NCBI GenBank assembly: GCA_018065005.1
Contig: JAGHUD010000059.1
Coordinates: 31,087-95,086 of the forward strand
Length of the DNA: 64,000 nucleotides
Direction of reading: 5' to 3'
Source: Candidatus Physcousia equi
GTDB lineage: Bacteria > Bacteroidota > Bacteroidia > Bacteroidales > Bacteroidaceae
In this document: positions 45,184 through 54,168 of the stretch, one piece after another
How positions within the stretch are numbered: the first letter of the stretch is position 1
How the letters are laid out: each line of letters starts with the position of its first letter
Position numbers and translations under genes: made by a program
Notes under the pieces: generated by a model
What the model was told of the DNA's origin: nothing
Database searches by the model: none
Seen by the model: only the letters and a program-made list of their open reading frames with translations

Positions 45184-46761
45184 ATGAAAAGAATTGCAAC
45201 CATTCTCTTACTTGTCCTCACATGCAAGTGGGCGCCCATCTTGGCACAAAACGACCAAGAAGCAGCCCTGCGCAAACTGATGATGGCCACCGTGCTGACC
45301 AACCAGTTCTATGTCGACACCGTAAACACCAATAAGCTCATCGAAGATGCCATCAACGGCATGCTTTCGAAACTCGACCCCCACTCACAATACTCCACGC
45401 CGAAAGAGACAAAAGCCTTCACGGAGCCCTTGAGCGGTTCGTTTGAAGGCATCGGAGTTCAGTTCAACATGCTTGAAGACACGCTTGTCATCATCCAGCC
45501 CGTCAGCAAAGGTCCGTCGGAGAAGGTAGGCATTTTGGCTGGCGACCGCATCCTGACGGTCAACGACACCACCATCTCCGGCGTTAAGATGTCTCGTGAA
45601 GACATCATGCAGCGCCTTCGCGGAAAGAAAGGCACAACGGTGAAATTAGGAATCAAGCGCGAAGGCATCAAAGACCTTGTCTATTTCCATGTCGTCCGCG
45701 ACAAGATACCCCTCAACACGCTCGACGCCGCCTTCATCATTCCCAACACGCACATCGGTCTCGTGCGCTTCTCCTCCTTCGGAGCAAAGACACATGAGGA
45801 AGTCACAACCGCCATACGCAAACTGAAGGAACAAGGCATGACAAAACTCATCATCGACCTCCAGCAGAATGGAGGCGGACTGCTCAACATAGCAGCAGAG
45901 CTCGCCAGCGAACTGCTCGCAGCGGGCGATCTCGTCGTCTACACGAAAGGTCGTGCCGTGCCCTATCAGGAATATCGATCGCAGGGGCGCCATCTCTTCG
46001 ATGGTCCCATCGTCGTGCTTGTCGATGAATACACAGCTTCTGCCGCCGAGATTCTCTCCGGCGCTATCCAGGACCAGGACCGCGGACTCGTAGTAGGCCG
46101 CCGCTCTTTTGGAAAAGGACTCGTCCAGCGCCCCATCGACCTCCCCGATGGCAGCATGATACGTCTCACCATCGCCCACTACTACACGCCGTCGGGCCGC
46201 TGCGTGCAGAAGCCGTACGAGATGGGAAACAAGGAAGCTTACAACAAGGACGTCATCAATCGCTACAACAGTGGAGAACTGACCAACGTCGACTCCATGA
46301 AGGCACACGTGCCCGACTCGTTGCAGTTCAAGACACTGCGCAAGGGTCGCACCGTCTATGGCGGTGGTGGCATCATTCCCGACTACTTCGTGCCACTCGA
46401 CACCACCCTCTACACACCGCTCTATCGCGAACTCTCAGCCAAGAGCTATCTCATCAATGCCAACTTGCGCTATATGGACAAAAACCGCAAGCACCTTGCC
46501 AAGCAATGGACAGACATCGCCACGTTCAGCAACAAGTATGAAACGCCAGACGAGGTGGTGGAGAAGATGCTTGCAGACGCAGCCAAGAAAGACATCCAGC
46601 CGAAGAACGAGGAAGAGCGAAAGAAGACCATCGAGCAGGTCAAGTTTACACTCAAGGCACTTGCTGCCCGCGACCTTTGGGACATGAGCGAATACTTCTA
46701 TATCATCTATCAGAACAACGAGATGGTGAAGAAAGCCGTCGAACTGCTCGGAAAAGATTAG
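45184..46761 (+). CDS. S41-family carboxy-terminal processing protease
   Basis: 525 residues with a signal peptide (ATILLLVLTCKWAPILAQ). A short helical N-terminal part with GMLSKLDPHSQYSTP precedes a PDZ domain (about 85-170: SGSFEGIGVQF, ILAGDRILTVNDTTISG), then the tail-specific protease domain. Catalytic Ser is in EYTASAAEILSGA and Lys in GRRSFGKGLVQ, so the enzyme should be active. It degrades or trims proteins in the periplasm by recognising C termini. It is in the parE operon, followed 2 nt later by ybeY. Confidence 0.93.
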   Translation: MKRIATILLLVLTCKWAPILAQNDQEAALRKLMMATVLTNQFYVDTVNTNKLIEDAINGMLSKLDPHSQYSTPKETKAFTEPLSGSFEGIGVQFNMLEDTLVIIQPVSKGPSEKVGILAGDRILTVNDTTISGVKMSREDIMQRLRGKKGTTVKLGIKREGIKDLVYFHVVRDKIPLNTLDAAFIIPNTHIGLVRFSSFGAKTHEEVTTAIRKLKEQGMTKLIIDLQQNGGGLLNIAAELASELLAAGDLVVYTKGRAVPYQEYRSQGRHLFDGPIVVLVDEYTASAAEILSGAIQDQDRGLVVGRRSFGKGLVQRPIDLPDGSMIRLTIAHYYTPSGRCVQKPYEMGNKEAYNKDVINRYNSGELTNVDSMKAHVPDSLQFKTLRKGRTVYGGGGIIPDYFVPLDTTLYTPLYRELSAKSYLINANLRYMDKNRKHLAKQWTDIATFSNKYETPDEVVEKMLADAAKKDIQPKNEEERKKTIEQVKFTLKALAARDLWDMSEYFYIIYQNNEMVKKAVELLGKD

Positions 46762-46763
46762 AC

Positions 46764-47195
46764 ATGGTCACCTATAATGCCATGAACGTCGCACTGCCCA
46801 ACCTCGACCAACAGGCAACAACGCAGTGGCTCGCCCAGGTGGCACAAGGCTATGGGCGGCGATTGGGCGACATCAACTATATCTTCGTGGACGATGAAGA
46901 GATCTTGCGCCTCAACCGTGAGTTCGTCGGACACGACTACTACACCGACCACATCGGATTCGACTACTGCGAAGCAGACATCCTCGCTGGCGACATTTTC
47001 ATCTCGCTCGACACCATCCGCACCAACGCCGAGCTCTTCCATGCCACCTACCAGCATGAGCTCTACCGCGTCATCGCTCATGGTTTGCTCCACCTGTGCG
47101 GCATCGAGGACAAGACGCCAGCCGACCGCATGGTGATGGAAGAAGCAGAGAATAAAGCACTCTCACAAACGGCACTACACACAGAATGGATATAA
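46764..47195 (+). CDS. ybeY: endoribonuclease YbeY
   Basis: 143 residues from ATG at 46764, 2 nt after the protease stop; a longer frame from 46677 lies inside that gene. YbeY matures rRNA 3' ends and takes part in ribosome quality control. The usual zinc motif H-x3-H-x5-H appears as HGLLHLCGIEDKTP: the first two His are present and the third is Asp. I recall the same substitution in other Bacteroidetes. The motif LNREFVGHDYYTDHIGF earlier is also typical. Its end overlaps mfd by 10 nt. Confidence 0.93.
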   Translation: MVTYNAMNVALPNLDQQATTQWLAQVAQGYGRRLGDINYIFVDDEEILRLNREFVGHDYYTDHIGFDYCEADILAGDIFISLDTIRTNAELFHATYQHELYRVIAHGLLHLCGIEDKTPADRMVMEEAENKALSQTALHTEWI

Positions 47196-50100
47196 AGGAA
47201 CTCGTAGGACTCTATGCCCACCACCCTAGGGTGAAAGCCTTGAGGGCGGCGCTTTGCAGCGATCGCCATCCACGCATCTTATTGCAGGGCATGCAGGCTT
47301 CTGCCCTACCGCTCTGCTTCGCTGCACTTGCCGTGGGCGAAGAAAAGCGAAGCGCAAAGTCCTGCACGCAGAATGCCCCCTTCGTCTTCGTTGCCGAAGA
47401 CCATGAAAGTGCGGGCTATCTCTACCACGACCTCACGCAGATGATGGGCGAGAACGCTGTCCTCTTCTTCCCCAGTTCCTTCCGTCGAGCCGTCAAGTAT
47501 GGGCAAAAGGACTCCGCCAACGAGATTCTGCGCACTGAAGTGCTGAGCCGCATTGCCAAGAAGACACTGCCTCTGTATATCGTCACGTTTCCCGATGCCT
47601 TGTGCGAACTGGTGGTGAGCCATGACGAACTGGACGACCAAACACTCATCCTGCGGCGCGGCGAGACCACCGACATCAGCCTGCTCCAAGACATGCTGGT
47701 CGGTTTCGGCTTCGAGCGCACCGACTACGTCTACGAGCCAGGACAGTTTGCCGTGCGCGGCAGCATCGTGGACATCTTCAGTTTCTCCTCCGAATATCCC
47801 TATCGCCTCGACTTTTTCGGCGACGAGCTGGACAGCATCCGCACCTTTGAAATAGAGACCCAACTCTCGCAAGGAAAAAAAGAGGAAATCACCATCGTGC
47901 CGCGCCTGCAACACACACGACACACACATGAGAGTGTGCTGCGCTTCCTGCCTCAAGACACGCTTTTCGTGATGAACGACCTCGCCTACCTCTGCGAGTC
48001 GGTGGAGCACATCTTCGAGGAGGGCTTCTCAGCCCAAGCCGTCGTGGAGCAAAATGCTACGGGCGAGCAGAAGGTGTGGGAGCGAGACCAAATGCTCATC
48101 GACGGCGAAGCCTTCAAGCGTGAGATGCTCAACTTCAAGCGCATTGAGGTCATGAGCAGCACGCGCGACACAGAGCATCCCTGCGTCATCCCCTTTGCCA
48201 TCACGCCACAACCCACCTTCCACAAAAACTTCGACCTCGTGCACTCCACCATGCAGCACTACTGCTACGAGGGATACAAAGTCTTTGTTCTGGCAGACTC
48301 GCTCAAGCAGACCGAACGACTCAAAAGCATCTTTGAGGACCAAGGCAGAGCCATCAGTTTCACGCCCATAGAGCACACCCTACATAGCGGATTCGTGGAT
48401 GGAGAACTGAAGCTCTGTCTGTTCACCGACCATCAGATCTTCGACCGCTTCCACAAATACAACCTGCGAAGCGACAAAGCCAGATCGGCAAAAATGGCAC
48501 TCTCGCTCAAGGAACTACAACAGTTCGAGATTGGCGACTATGTGGTGCATGCCGACCATGGAGTGGGCACCTTCGGGGGGTTGAAGACGAAAAAGGTGAA
48601 TGGTGTGATGCAGGAGATCATCCAAATCAACTATGCCGATTCGGGCATGATCTATGTCAGTCTGCACGCCCTCCACAAAGTGAGCAAATACAGATCAAGG
48701 GAAGGCGTCACGCCCCGCATCAACAAACTCGGTTCGGGCGCTTGGGAGCGCATGAAGGAGCGCACCAAGACCAAAATCAAGGACATCGCACGCGACCTTA
48801 TTCGACTCTACGCCCAACGAAAAGAGGAAAAGGGATTTTCCTTTTCGCCCGACAGTTTCATGCAGCACGAACTTGAGGCTTCCTTTCTCTATGAGGACAC
48901 ACCCGACCAGAGCCGAGCCACGCTCGACGTGAAGACCGACATGGAAAAGAGCCGACCTATGGATCGACTCGTCTGCGGTGATGTCGGATTCGGCAAGACA
49001 GAAGTGGCCATACGCGCTGCGTTCAAGGCTTGCAGCGACAACAAGCAGGTGGCAGTCTTGGTGCCCACAACCGTGCTTGCCTATCAGCACTACCACACCT
49101 TCAAGCGCCGCCTCAACGATTTTCCCGTCCGCGTCGAATACCTCTCGCGCGCACGCACTCCCAAACAAGTGAAGGAGGTGATGAAAGGACTGGAAGACGG
49201 CACGGTGAACATCGTCATCGGCACCCATAAGCTCATTGGGAAGTCAGTAAAATTTCACGACCTGGGGCTGCTCATCATCGACGAAGAACAGAAGTTCGGC
49301 GTCTCCACGAAAGAACGCCTGCGCCAGATGCGCACCAACGTCGACACCCTCACCCTCACCGCAACGCCCATACCCCGCACGCTGCAATTCAGCCTTATGG
49401 GTGCACGCGACCTTAGTGTCATCCAGACGCCTCCGCCCAATCGCTATCCCATCCAAACGGAGTTGCACACCTTTCAGGCGAGTGTCATTGCTGATGCCAT
49501 CAATTTCGAGATGAGCAGAAACGGACAGGTCTTCTTCGTCACCCACCGCATAGCCAACCTGCCTGACCTCGTGGCACTCGTCAACAAGTATGTGCCCGAT
49601 GCCCGTGTCTGTGTGGGCCATGGGCAGATGAACAGTGAGGAGCTCGAACGCATCATCTACGACTTCGCCAACTACGACTATGACGTGCTCATCTCCACCA
49701 CCATCGTGGAGAGCGGCATCGACATCCCCAATGCCAACACCATCATCATCAACAATGCCGACCACTTCGGACTTGCCGACCTGCACCAAATGAGGGGGCG
49801 TGTGGGACGCTCCAACAAGAAGGCGTTCTGCTACTTGCTGGCACCTCCGCTCAGTGTCTTGGCGCCCGAAGCGAGACGCCGTCTGCAGGCCGTCGAGAAC
49901 TTCTCCGACTTGGGCAGCGGCATCCACCTTGCCATGCAAGACCTCGACATCAGAGGAGCGGGCAATATGCTGGGGGCTGAACAGAGTGGATTCATAAGCG
50001 ACCTTGGCTACGAAACCTACCAGCGCATCCTCAACGAAGCCGTGAAGGAACTGCGCAACGATGAGTTCAAGCAACTCTATGAACAACAGATTGCAGAAGG

Positions 50101-50590
50101 CGACCAGGTGGACGGTAGCGACTTCGTCGACGAATGCGTCATCGACAGCGACCTCAACGTCTGTTTCTCCGAGCAATACGTCCCCACCAGTGCCGAGCGT
50201 ATGCTGCTCTATCGGGAACTCGACAGTTTGGAAACAGACCTACAGATTGAGCAGTTCCGCAAACGGATGCTCGACCGCTTCGGTCCCATCCCGCCTGAAG
50301 GTGAAGAACTCATCGAGGTGGTGCGTTTGCGTCGCCTCGGCAAACAGTTTGGAGCTGAGCGTGTCGTGCTCAAGGGCAATCGTCTGCGTCTTTTTCTCAT
50401 CAACCGCATCGAGAGTCCTTTCTATCAGAGCGCGGCATTCGACAAGATGATCAACTACACCTTCTCTCATGCTGCCACTTGTGGCATCAACAGAGAACAG
50501 TATTGTTTCCACGCCAAAGACATTGCCACGATTCATCAAGCCGTCGACCTTCTCCTCCAGATGGATAAGGAGCAGGTGACGAGACTCTGA
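47186..50590 (+). CDS. mfd: transcription-repair coupling factor
   Basis: 1134 residues. Mfd removes RNA polymerase stalled at DNA lesions and recruits UvrA. The N-terminal UvrB-like part has PSSFRRAVKYGQ and PGQFAVRGSIVDIFSF. The polymerase-interaction domain follows (about 450-530: GDYVVHADHGVGTFGGL). The RecG-like helicase core has Walker A GDVGFGKTEVAIRAAF, DEEQ in IIDEEQKFGVS, TATPIPRTLQ, and QMRGRVGRSNKKAF. The TRCF domain ends the protein. Starting 10 nt inside ybeY, it is the last gene of the run, and it ends at a convergent spacer with palindromic repeats. Confidence 0.97.
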   Translation: MDIKELVGLYAHHPRVKALRAALCSDRHPRILLQGMQASALPLCFAALAVGEEKRSAKSCTQNAPFVFVAEDHESAGYLYHDLTQMMGENAVLFFPSSFRRAVKYGQKDSANEILRTEVLSRIAKKTLPLYIVTFPDALCELVVSHDELDDQTLILRRGETTDISLLQDMLVGFGFERTDYVYEPGQFAVRGSIVDIFSFSSEYPYRLDFFGDELDSIRTFEIETQLSQGKKEEITIVPRLQHTRHTHESVLRFLPQDTLFVMNDLAYLCESVEHIFEEGFSAQAVVEQNATGEQKVWERDQMLIDGEAFKREMLNFKRIEVMSSTRDTEHPCVIPFAITPQPTFHKNFDLVHSTMQHYCYEGYKVFVLADSLKQTERLKSIFEDQGRAISFTPIEHTLHSGFVDGELKLCLFTDHQIFDRFHKYNLRSDKARSAKMALSLKELQQFEIGDYVVHADHGVGTFGGLKTKKVNGVMQEIIQINYADSGMIYVSLHALHKVSKYRSREGVTPRINKLGSGAWERMKERTKTKIKDIARDLIRLYAQRKEEKGFSFSPDSFMQHELEASFLYEDTPDQSRATLDVKTDMEKSRPMDRLVCGDVGFGKTEVAIRAAFKACSDNKQVAVLVPTTVLAYQHYHTFKRRLNDFPVRVEYLSRARTPKQVKEVMKGLEDGTVNIVIGTHKLIGKSVKFHDLGLLIIDEEQKFGVSTKERLRQMRTNVDTLTLTATPIPRTLQFSLMGARDLSVIQTPPPNRYPIQTELHTFQASVIADAINFEMSRNGQVFFVTHRIANLPDLVALVNKYVPDARVCVGHGQMNSEELERIIYDFANYDYDVLISTTIVESGIDIPNANTIIINNADHFGLADLHQMRGRVGRSNKKAFCYLLAPPLSVLAPEARRRLQAVENFSDLGSGIHLAMQDLDIRGAGNMLGAEQSGFISDLGYETYQRILNEAVKELRNDEFKQLYEQQIAEGDQVDGSDFVDECVIDSDLNVCFSEQYVPTSAERMLLYRELDSLETDLQIEQFRKRMLDRFGPIPPEGEELIEVVRLRRLGKQFGAERVVLKGNRLRLFLINRIESPFYQSAAFDKMINYTFSHAATCGINREQYCFHAKDIATIHQAVDLLLQMDKEQVTRL

Positions 50591-50631
50591 ATAGCCCAAA
50601 AGCGTGACTCACCTTCTTGCTGATTTTACAC

Positions 50632-50760
50632 CTCTGCAGAGAAACAAAAAAGTTTCTGCAGCAGAAACTGAAAAGTTCTGCAGCAGAAACTGGAAAGTTC
50701 TGCAGCAGAAACCGGGAAGTTCTGCAGCAGAAACCGGGAAGTTCTGCTGCGGGACCGAAA
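50632..50760. repeat. five tandem palindromic units of 22 nt (locus B)
   Basis: Units start at 50651, 50674, 50696, 50718 and 50740. Each reads AGTTCTGCAGCAGAAACYGGRA or close to it, so every unit contains the dyad TTCTGCAGCAGAA. A single extra palindrome CTCTGCAGAG (50632-50641) lies just before. The last unit is changed (TTCTGCTGCGGGA). The motif matches loci at 29061-29163 and 63646-63686. Confidence 0.92.
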
Positions 50761-50862
50761 AAGGTGTCGTCATCGGCACACAATTTCACAGTAGATGGGC
50801 TCGATCATCGCCCTCAATCATCTGATCCGACATCCGATTATGAGATGTGGACAGAGAGAAAC

Positions 50863-50910
50863 AAAAAAAAGCATCCTTCGCCATGTCCTAACGACACGGA
50901 TGAAGGATGC
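50863..50910 (-). terminator. terminator of the small HTH gene
   Basis: Stem GCATCCTTC (50871-50879) / GAAGGATGC (50902-50910) with an inner near-complementary CCATGTC/GACACGG stem. On the minus strand it is followed by a T run (complement of the A run at 50863-50870). Confidence 0.88.
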
Positions 50911-50934
50911 TTTGGTATTCCTAAGTAGAGAGAA

Positions 50935-51135
50935 TTACTTCAGAACAACGGTGATTTCCTTACCCTCTTCGGTAACCTCGAGCTTGTCTTCGCGGAGCAA
51001 CCAACCCATAGCAAGGAAAAGCTCCTTGTCAGTCTTGATCTTAGCCACCTTCTTGAGGTCCTTGGTGTTCATTGCACCATTTTCGCTGAGAGCAGTCCAG
51101 ATAGCGCCTGCTACATTTCCAATCTTTTCGTTCAT
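50935..51135 (-). CDS. small winged-helix protein (DUF2582-like)
   Basis: 66 residues: IGNVAGAIWTALSENGAMNT, then DLKKVAKIKTDKELFLAMGW, then a beta wing LEVTEEGKEITVVL. This is the complete domain of a small winged helix-turn-helix family common in Bacteroidetes. It could bind DNA, but family members have no assigned role. It is transcribed alone, with a TAACTTTG box at 51199-51206 and a strong terminator. The compact size and clean hydrophobic pattern support a real gene. Confidence 0.85.
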   Translation of the reverse strand: MNEKIGNVAGAIWTALSENGAMNTKDLKKVAKIKTDKELFLAMGWLLREDKLEVTEEGKEITVVLK

Positions 51136-51198
51136 AACTGTACTGTTTTTACCTTGAAAACTATAATTGTAAAATATTACTTTTATCTAAAACCGCTG

Positions 51199-51206
51199 CA
51201 AAGTTA
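51199..51206 (-). promoter_or_regulatory. -7 box of the small HTH gene
   Basis: The minus strand reads TAACTTTG, about 64 nt before the start codon. No clear TTTG lies 17-23 nt upstream. Confidence 0.5.
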
Positions 51207-51290
51207 CTATTTTTTCATAAAATGAAACCCTATTTCTTTCACTTGGGGAAGAAAAAAGACTGTTTTCTTGCTTTATATCAATTTTGGTGT

Positions 51291-51298
51291 TATTTTTG
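51291..51298 (+). promoter_or_regulatory. putative promoter of the duplicated lipoprotein
   Basis: TATTTTTG with a TTTG-like CTTG 20 nt upstream (51267-51270). It would give a leader of about 130 nt, so the call is tentative. Confidence 0.4.
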
Positions 51299-51434
51299 CA
51301 CTATGTATGTGGTTGGACTGTCTTTTCGCGATTCTGCTCATGAATTGATGTAGGACGTAGCAGACAAGCATGAACCACCTGCCACTTGCGCTGCAAGGAC
51401 AGAATTATTTTGAACGACACAAAACCATTGATTC

Positions 51435-52205
51435 ATGAAGAAACCATATAGATATGGCATATTGCTCGTGCTGCTCGCTGCAGGGCTTACAAGTTGCGGA
51501 AGAAAATCGTTTGAAGAGCAAGTTGCCATTCAACTGCAAGAGTTCACCGAGAAACAATGCCCACAAAAGCTGGACGATTTTACGACGCTCGACAGTATGA
51601 GCTTCGACCAGCCGAACAACACCATCAACTACTACTACACCTTCTCTGGTCAGTTGGACAACCCAGATGTCCTTACGAATGGCGTGTTGGAGGACTTCAA
51701 GGAGGACATGATCCTGAAGCTGCACGACGACCTGAAACTCAAGGAGGAGAAGCAACACGGCATCACCTTTGCCTATCACTATCTGTCGCGCTCAACAAGG
51801 AAACCCCTTGTCGAGTTCGTCTTCACGAAGGAAGAATATGGCAAAAAAATAGTGCGCCGCAGCTTCAACTACAAAGAAACGAGAAACTGCCGCGAATACA
51901 CGGCGCACAACTGTCCCGTCAGACAAGACGAGGCAACAACACTCGACAGCATGTGGTATGACAGCATCAGCCGCACCATCACCTACGACTACTCGCTTTC
52001 GGGTCATTTGGACAACGACTCCCTCTTCCTCTCTCCCGACATCACCAAGGAGCAGAAGAAACAACTCATACAGAGCATCAAGAGCAATAAGGAGATCGAC
52101 TACCAGCGCGATGTGGAAAAATTGAATTTTGCGTTCCGCTACTTCTCAAGCACAACACGCAAACTTCTTCTCAACATCACTTTGAAGAACGAGGACCTGA
52201 AGTGA
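51435..52205 (+). CDS. lipoprotein with internal duplication, unknown function
   Basis: 256 residues. The N terminus MKKPYRYGILLVLLAAGLTSC is a lipoprotein signal with Cys21. The rest consists of two related halves of about 110 residues: the first has CPQKLDDFTTLDSM then NYYYTFSGQLDN and FAYHYLSRSTRK; the second has CPVRQDEATTLDSM then TYDYSLSGHLDN and FAFRYFSSTTRK. Each unit is alpha/beta. I do not recognise a named family. It is anchored in the periplasm or outer membrane. The last 29 nt overlap the end of rarA on the other strand. Confidence 0.78.
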   Translation: MKKPYRYGILLVLLAAGLTSCGRKSFEEQVAIQLQEFTEKQCPQKLDDFTTLDSMSFDQPNNTINYYYTFSGQLDNPDVLTNGVLEDFKEDMILKLHDDLKLKEEKQHGITFAYHYLSRSTRKPLVEFVFTKEEYGKKIVRRSFNYKETRNCREYTAHNCPVRQDEATTLDSMWYDSISRTITYDYSLSGHLDNDSLFLSPDITKEQKKQLIQSIKSNKEIDYQRDVEKLNFAFRYFSSTTRKLLLNITLKNEDLK

Positions 52206-53454
52206 GCGACTCCATATAGGCGCGGAGGCGATCCTCGTGGGCATTGGGCTGAGGCGTCCAGAACTGGGTGCCTTGCAGTGCGTCGGGCAAATACTGCTGC
52301 TCGACAAAGTGCCCCGGATAGTCATGCGAATACTTGTAGCCCTCGCTGTAGCCAAGCTGTGCCATCAACTTGGTGGGCGCATTGCGCAGATGGAGCGGGA
52401 CGGGCAGGTTTCCCGTTTCGCGAACCTTCTGCAGAGCTTCGTTTATGGCAAGATAGGCGCTGTTGCTTTTGGGCGATGAAGCCAGATAGATGGTGGCTTG
52501 AGCCAGCGGTATGCGCCCCTCTGGCCATCCAATTTTCAGCACGGCATCGAAGGCTGCATTGGCAATAAGCATGGCGTTGGGATTTGCCAACCCGATGTCC
52601 TCGCTGGCAGAGATGACCAATCGGCGAGCGATGAAGGCGGGGTCCTCTCCGCCTTCTATCATGCGTGCCAACCAATAGATGGCAGCATCAGGATTGCTGC
52701 CTCGTATGCTTTTTATGAAGGCTGAGATGATGTCGTAGTGCATTTCACCATCTTTGTCGTAGGCAAGAGGATTTTGCTGCAGGCGGTCGTTGACCAAGGC
52801 ATCGGTGACGACGATGTCTCCTGCTGCCGACGATTCAAAGAGAAGTTCGAGGATGTTGAGCAACTTGCGTGCATCGCCGCCACTAAAACGGAGAAGGGCT
52901 GATGTCTCTTCAAACCTCCATGCACGCTGACTCAAATAGAGGTCCTTCTCAACAACACGATGGGCAAGCCTCATCAGGTCGTCCACTTCGAGCGACTTGA
53001 GCACATATACCTGGCAGCGTGAGAGCAAGGGACGAATCACCTCAAAGGATGGATTCTCTGTGGTGGCTCCGATAAGTGTGACGACACCTTGCTCGACAGC
53101 ACCCAAAAGGCTGTCTTGTTGCGATTTTGAGAAACGGTGAATCTCATCGATGAAGAGAATGGGGCTGGGTGCATCAAAGAAACGGTTGGAACGAGCCTTG
53201 TCGATAACTTCTCTCACGTCCTTCACTCCGCTGGTCACAGCCGAAAGCGTGTAGAATGGCGTCTTGAGTTGATGCGCGATGATGCTGGCAAGCGTTGTCT
53301 TGCCAACACCCGGAGGTCCCCAAAGAATGAAACTAGAGATGCGTCCGCTGTCTATCATGCGGCGCAAGATGGCACCTTGACCAATCAGATGTTGTTGGCC
53401 AACGTAGTCGTCGAGCGTCTGAGGACGCATTCTTTCTGCTAAGGGAGCACTCAT
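52177..53454 (-). CDS. rarA: replication-associated recombination protein A
   Basis: 425 residues from ATG at 53454 (MSAPLAERMRP); a longer frame to 53496 adds an unlikely leader. RarA/MgsA is an AAA+ ATPase of the clamp-loader clade that acts at stalled replication forks. N-terminal LDDYVGQQHLIGQG, Walker A GPPGVGKTTLA, Walker B LFIDEIHRFSKSQQD, sensor 1 GATTENPSFEV, and a C-terminal tetramerisation region ending VEQQYLPDALQG. Its 3' end overlaps the convergent lipoprotein gene by 29 nt. Confidence 0.95.
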   Translation of the reverse strand: MSAPLAERMRPQTLDDYVGQQHLIGQGAILRRMIDSGRISSFILWGPPGVGKTTLASIIAHQLKTPFYTLSAVTSGVKDVREVIDKARSNRFFDAPSPILFIDEIHRFSKSQQDSLLGAVEQGVVTLIGATTENPSFEVIRPLLSRCQVYVLKSLEVDDLMRLAHRVVEKDLYLSQRAWRFEETSALLRFSGGDARKLLNILELLFESSAAGDIVVTDALVNDRLQQNPLAYDKDGEMHYDIISAFIKSIRGSNPDAAIYWLARMIEGGEDPAFIARRLVISASEDIGLANPNAMLIANAAFDAVLKIGWPEGRIPLAQATIYLASSPKSNSAYLAINEALQKVRETGNLPVPLHLRNAPTKLMAQLGYSEGYKYSHDYPGHFVEQQYLPDALQGTQFWTPQPNAHEDRLRAYMESLTSGPRSSK

Positions 53455-53523
53455 TGTTGTCGTAAATTTTGAGAAATCAGCGAGCGGATGTAACAAGTCT
53501 GCAGATAAGTCGGGGGCACAGAC

Positions 53524-53901
53524 TCATTTCGTGTCGTGTTTTAGTTTTCGCTCGAAAAACTTCACCTTGACGTCCAGGCGTTCACGCTCCGGCACCACAT
53601 TGAGCGATGTGGGTTCGAGGTCGGCTGGCAGATGGTCCAGACTGTCCTGTGCAGCGAAGAGTTCGATGCTATCGAGCAACAAGATGGCTTGTCGGCGCGC
53701 GTTGATGGCTAAAGGATGATGTTTGCGCAGCGCCATGATGGTGTCGCGAGCCGCATCATAGTTCTTTTGCACCAACGCCCGACGAGCTTCTGCAAGTTGT
53801 CGTGCGCCTTCTCTTTCGTCTATCTCTTGTTGAGAAGCGCCACTGCAAGCAAGAAGAAGCGCCGAAGCGAGAAGCAGTAGGAGGTTGCGAAACTGTGGCA
53901 T
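53524..53901 (-). CDS. small lipoprotein, unknown function
   Basis: 125 residues from ATG at 53901. The signal MPQFRNLLLLLASALLLAC gives a lipidation Cys at 19. The remainder is mostly helical and charged (EIDEREGARQLAEARRALVQ, YDAARDTIMALRKHHP), reminiscent of a single TPR-like helical pair, then a polar tail. No family is recognised. Start is 4 nt after the DUF4250 stop, so it is the last gene of the murA-dxr-rseP operon. Confidence 0.72.
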   Translation of the reverse strand: MPQFRNLLLLLASALLLACSGASQQEIDEREGARQLAEARRALVQKNYDAARDTIMALRKHHPLAINARRQAILLLDSIELFAAQDSLDHLPADLEPTSLNVVPERERLDVKVKFFERKLKHDTK

Positions 53902-53905
53902 AGGC

Positions 53906-54085
53906 TTACCAAAACTTATTTTGTGCAGGGTTATATTCAAAGCCCAGTGAACCGAGTGTCGTCTCTAAGACTTCGCGATTGAGCTGAAGGTCCTGACAAA
54001 GCTCGTCGAGTGAGGCATATTGGTCTCTCAGCTTCATGTTGATGAAACTGAACAGCATGAAAGGGTCGTGTGGAAGTTCGTTCAT
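53906..54085 (-). CDS. DUF4250-family small protein
   Basis: 59 residues from ATG at 54085; a TTG start at 54145 is less likely. Sequence MNELPHDPFMLFSFINMKL, YASLDELCQDLQL, LGFEYNPAQNKFW. The pattern (E/D-LP-x-DP-x-ML ... NxKLRD ... SLDELC) matches a small cytoplasmic family of unknown function in Bacteroidetes and Firmicutes. It lies between rseP and the small lipoprotein, in the same orientation. Confidence 0.78.
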   Translation of the reverse strand: MNELPHDPFMLFSFINMKLRDQYASLDELCQDLQLNREVLETTLGSLGFEYNPAQNKFW

Positions 54086-54168
54086 ACGCTGCTTTGGGTG
54101 TATCGTTTTTTTCACAGCAAGCGGCTCGCAGCAAGCTTGACGCAAGACCTAGAACTAAGATTAGGCTG

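Larger units (their letters stand above)
50591..50934. other. convergent spacer with palindromic tandem repeats
   Basis: 344 nt between mfd and the small HTH gene. It contains the palindromic array at 50632-50760, then a stretch I cannot interpret (50761-50860), then the terminator of the HTH gene. Frames through it are repetitive and not protein-like. Confidence 0.6.
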
